A DNA stretch of 11,128 nt, from the NCBI GenBank assembly GCA_946803715.1, contig CAMPET010000036.1, forward strand, positions 52,665 through 63,792, in the 5' to 3' direction. Numbering within the stretch: the first letter of the stretch is position 1; the number at the start of each line of letters is the position of its first letter. The translations under genes and the position numbers were made by a program. Positions 9,479 through 11,128 of this stretch are shown here, one piece after another. The DNA comes from Beroe ovata (Eukaryota > Ctenophora > Nuda > Beroida > Beroidae). The notes under the pieces were generated by a model, which worked only from the letters and a program-made list of their open reading frames with translations, ran no database searches and had not been told where the DNA came from.

Positions 9479-10120
9479 AAAACAACTATAAAAGCGACAT
9501 TAACAAAACATGAATTACAGATATCAATAGCAGAAACATAACATGCCAAGTACCCAATGATGGGAACCTGTAAGTCAAAACAATACCAAAACAACTCAAT
9601 AAGTTACTGATTGATATTGAATATGGTCTCTGCGGAAAAGTAATGAAACTGAATTTTAATAACTGAATCTGGATTTCAATAACTTGACATCGGGAATATT
9701 TTCGGAACACATCTCCGTTTTCAACCTCAAATTTGATTGTATAAAGTAGTGTTGTAAAGTTTAATAAGTTAGTAGTAAAAAGTTATAATAAACATTTGTA
9801 CAATTTAGAAAAAACAAACAATGAAAATAACTAAACAATGTTGTAAAATGTTGTTTATATCAAAGTGGCACATAAACTTATTTCAATGCACAGTTGTGAC
9901 ACGAAAACAAATTGTCAACAAAAACTTTGGCAGTGCATACCCATTGCCCATGTTAACTGAAAGTTCAGATAAGAGCAATTGATTTAAAAATTGATACGAA
10001 CTAGAATCAAAATAGATAAAACTTTGAGACTTATGCTTCATGGAAGAACATCATCCATCTTTATCAAAACAAAGAACCAGCTCAATTAAAAAAGATCAGT
10101 CTAATATGAAATTAAATTAC

Positions 10121-10186
10121 CTCATGACATTGTTTGCATTTGAAGGGCTTATCTTCATCCTCCTTAGACTCAGCCATGCCTCAACC
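10121..10186 (-). CDS. ATF2-like transcription factor, first coding exon (start codon and Cys half of zinc finger)
   Basis: The exon reads, on the minus strand, nine untranslated bases, then ATG at 10177-10175 and 19 codons: MAESKEDEDKPFKCKQCHE. An in-frame TGA lies six bases before the ATG, so no longer N-terminus exists in this frame unless an upstream exon is joined differently. The acidic lead followed by DKPF and a Cys pair (C14, C17) resembles the start of vertebrate ATF2/ATF7/CREB5, where a short acidic segment precedes KPF and the finger cysteines. The exon ends GAG|gtaatt at phase 0. It is preceded by an acceptor-like pyrimidine tract ending ttcttag at 10187, so a non-coding 5' exon probably lies upstream; I could not locate it. 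The finger is completed only by the next exon. Alone this exon would be weak evidence; the join to exons B and C makes it convincing. The 9-base UTR boundary is less certain than the donor. Confidence 0.88.
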
Positions 10187-10413
10187 CTAAGAAAATATGA
10201 CAATAAATCAGTATTCTTAGTGCAAACTTATCATCTGTACTTATTAGTAAACTGTCATGGGCCACTCTTTGTGGAGATCTTTGTGGTGATCATTATATGA
10301 AACTGTCAGTAGATTTGAGGTGTCAAGGCTGTGGGCTTGTTTCGATTGGCTTTGACTCACAAATTTTCGACAAATATTCTGAATCAATGTGTGATTAGGC
10401 ATTTTTGGTGAGT

Positions 10414-10472
10414 GGTCTGCACAGAACCCCATGTTTTTGATTCCTTGTTTAACATGCCATACAGCAAGGATC
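10414..10472 (-). repeat. Diverged interspersed repeat, copy A (inverted relative to copy B)
   Basis: Read on the minus strand from 10472, this segment aligns with the plus strand from 10583. Over the best part, 33 of 38 positions match with one 3-base gap, including a 12-base identical run, AAGGAATCAAAA, and the run TTGCTGTA. Similarity fades further on. Two copies in opposite orientation about 110 bp apart point to an old interspersed repeat or an inverted duplication. The family is not recognised. Confidence 0.6.
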
Positions 10473-10582
10473 ACACAATGTCATATCACACAATGCAAAT
10501 ATGAAAACCACTGCACTCCATTCAAGAATACTTATTTCAGTAGCCCTGTTGGTCATGTGCAGAGCCTGGGAAATATAGTAGA

Positions 10583-10646
10583 GATCTTTGCTGTACTGCA
10601 TAATGTGAAAAAAGGAATCAAAATTGTGGGATCATTATACAGATTC
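10583..10646 (+). repeat. Diverged interspersed repeat, copy B
   Basis: This is the partner of copy A at 10472-10414. It shares gatcYttgctgta near its start and the 12-base run AAGGAATCAAAA. It continues into gatcattata, a string also present at 10289-10298, where a gagatctttg (as at 10581-10590) also occurs at 10274-10283. That third place may be a copy with an internal deletion, but the match is too short to call. Confidence 0.55.
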
Positions 10647-11079
10647 TATACTGAGCACTCTGTTATCTCAAAAGTTTATCACCTTATCATATATTATATA
10701 AAGTTAAAGTCAGGTCCTCCATGTTTGCAGAATGCAGGGGGTTGGAACCCTACAACCAGTTTAACTGCACTTCCTTGGACCACTATGTTGTCATAGAAGT
10801 CAATTGCCTAAACATTGACATGGTTTCATATCTCAGATTTGATTGAAATAAGCATGGTCAATATGTTTACCAGACCATAGATTAGAATGATTTTGGCAGA
10901 ACTTTTTTAAACAGTCATATTATATCATTATTAATTAATTTCTTGCAGACTCATTTCTCAAAAGAATCTTCCTAATAATTCAGTCATTCTGGTCAATCAT
11001 TTATTCAGTACTACCCTTCCTTTGATTCCTTTATCCAATCCCCCCTTGCCGGATGTTATCTGTCCACTGTTTCTTGCGC

Positions 11080-11128
11080 GCGGCGCGCGCGCCTTCATCG
11101 AAGGCCGAAATGAAGGCGCGCGCGCCGC
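11080..11128. repeat. GC-rich inverted repeat (19-bp perfect arms), cut by the window edge
   Basis: The arms 11080-11098 and 11110-11128 are perfect reverse complements over 19 bases (CGCGCG-rich with a CTTCAT end) around an 11-base loop that reads cgaaggccgaa. The right arm ends at the last base of the window, so the repeat may be longer: the left arm is preceded by ttcttgcgc. The base composition contrasts sharply with the AT-rich surroundings. It may be one end of a mobile element, or part of a GC-rich promoter region of the minus-strand gene. Confidence 0.75.

Larger units (their letters stand above)
9232..10120 (-). other. Intron 1 of the ATF2-like gene (889 bp)
   Basis: The intron has GT..AG borders (gtaatt at the donor, tttcag at the acceptor) and splits the zinc finger between its Cys and His pairs at phase 0. 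It is AT-rich and contains an AAT-type microsatellite and a 17-bp tandem duplication, listed separately. An open minus frame of 74 codons at 9710-9486 has no recognisable composition or domain, and I treat it as chance. I see no other feature. Confidence 0.85.
10187..11128. other. Region upstream of the first coding exon (5' intron or promoter side)
   Basis: Its edge at 10187 looks like a splice acceptor for the minus strand, so at least part is likely a 5' UTR intron. It contains two inverted copies of a diverged repeat (about 10414-10472 and 10583-10646) and a GC-rich hairpin at the right end. Open frames of 76 codons (minus, 10474-10244) and 121 codons (plus, 10431-10796) run across the repeat copies and show no recognisable domain. 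I could not identify a transcription start or a 5' UTR exon. Confidence 0.45.

Noticed and set aside
10493-10500. Perfect octamer ATGCAAAT, also at 8300-8307, a POU-factor site
   Set aside because: Two occurrences of one 8-mer in 11 kb of AT-rich sequence are not meaningful without other evidence.
10431-10796. 121-codon plus-strand open frame
   Set aside because: It crosses a repeat copy that also occurs in the opposite orientation, shows no recognisable domain, and codon use looks like AT-rich non-coding sequence.
1-11128. tRNA genes, rRNA, CRISPR arrays, bacterial operons and retroelement polymerase domains
   Set aside because: I looked for tRNA B-box-like sequence, direct repeats with regular spacers, and reverse transcriptase or integrase motifs on both strands and found none. 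The GGGTTGGAACCC near 10739 is only loosely like a B box, with no matching A box or cloverleaf.

Overview
The window looks like a piece of a non-vertebrate animal (metazoan) nuclear genome. It is AT-rich, most of it has no long open frame, and it is full of CA/GT, CATA and AAT microsatellites, short minisatellites and a small inverted-repeat element. Its only recognisable gene is split by spliceosomal introns with GT..AG borders. I see no bacterial, phage or organellar features. The clade cannot be fixed from what is visible.

The gene is on the minus strand and is the 5' coding end of an ATF2/ATF7/CREB5-type transcription factor. Three short exons at 10186-10121, 9231-9150 and 9039-8984 join with matching phases (0, then 1) into a continuous 65-residue N-terminus. 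An acidic start runs into one C2H2 zinc finger whose Cys pair is on exon A and His pair on exon B. A threonine-proline motif on exon C, QTPTPTKFL, matches the stress-kinase-regulated activation motif of ATF2. All three exons are far shorter than 60 codons, so an open-frame scan alone would miss them. The bZIP half of the protein was not found and presumably lies beyond the left edge, across an intron of at least 8.98 kb.

Layout from right to left, in the direction of transcription. 11128-10187 is upstream sequence or a 5' intron, with a GC-rich hairpin at the extreme end and two inverted copies of a diverged repeat. 10186-8984 holds the three exons and introns of 889 and 110 bp. 8983-1 is the long third intron. 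It contains a perfect palindromic CRE (TGACGTCA) inside an acceptor-like tract, a small hairpin at 6063, a short array of CRE-like TGACGTRA units near 5701-5780, several minisatellites, and a 118-bp MITE-like element at 1920-2037.

The main ideas for follow-up are three. The ATF2-type N-terminus is unusual: a compact C-x2-C finger and a short linker. The gene that encodes a CRE-binding factor carries CRE-type sites in its own intron, which could be autoregulatory. An alternative last exon may give a bZIP-less short isoform. The last two are inference.
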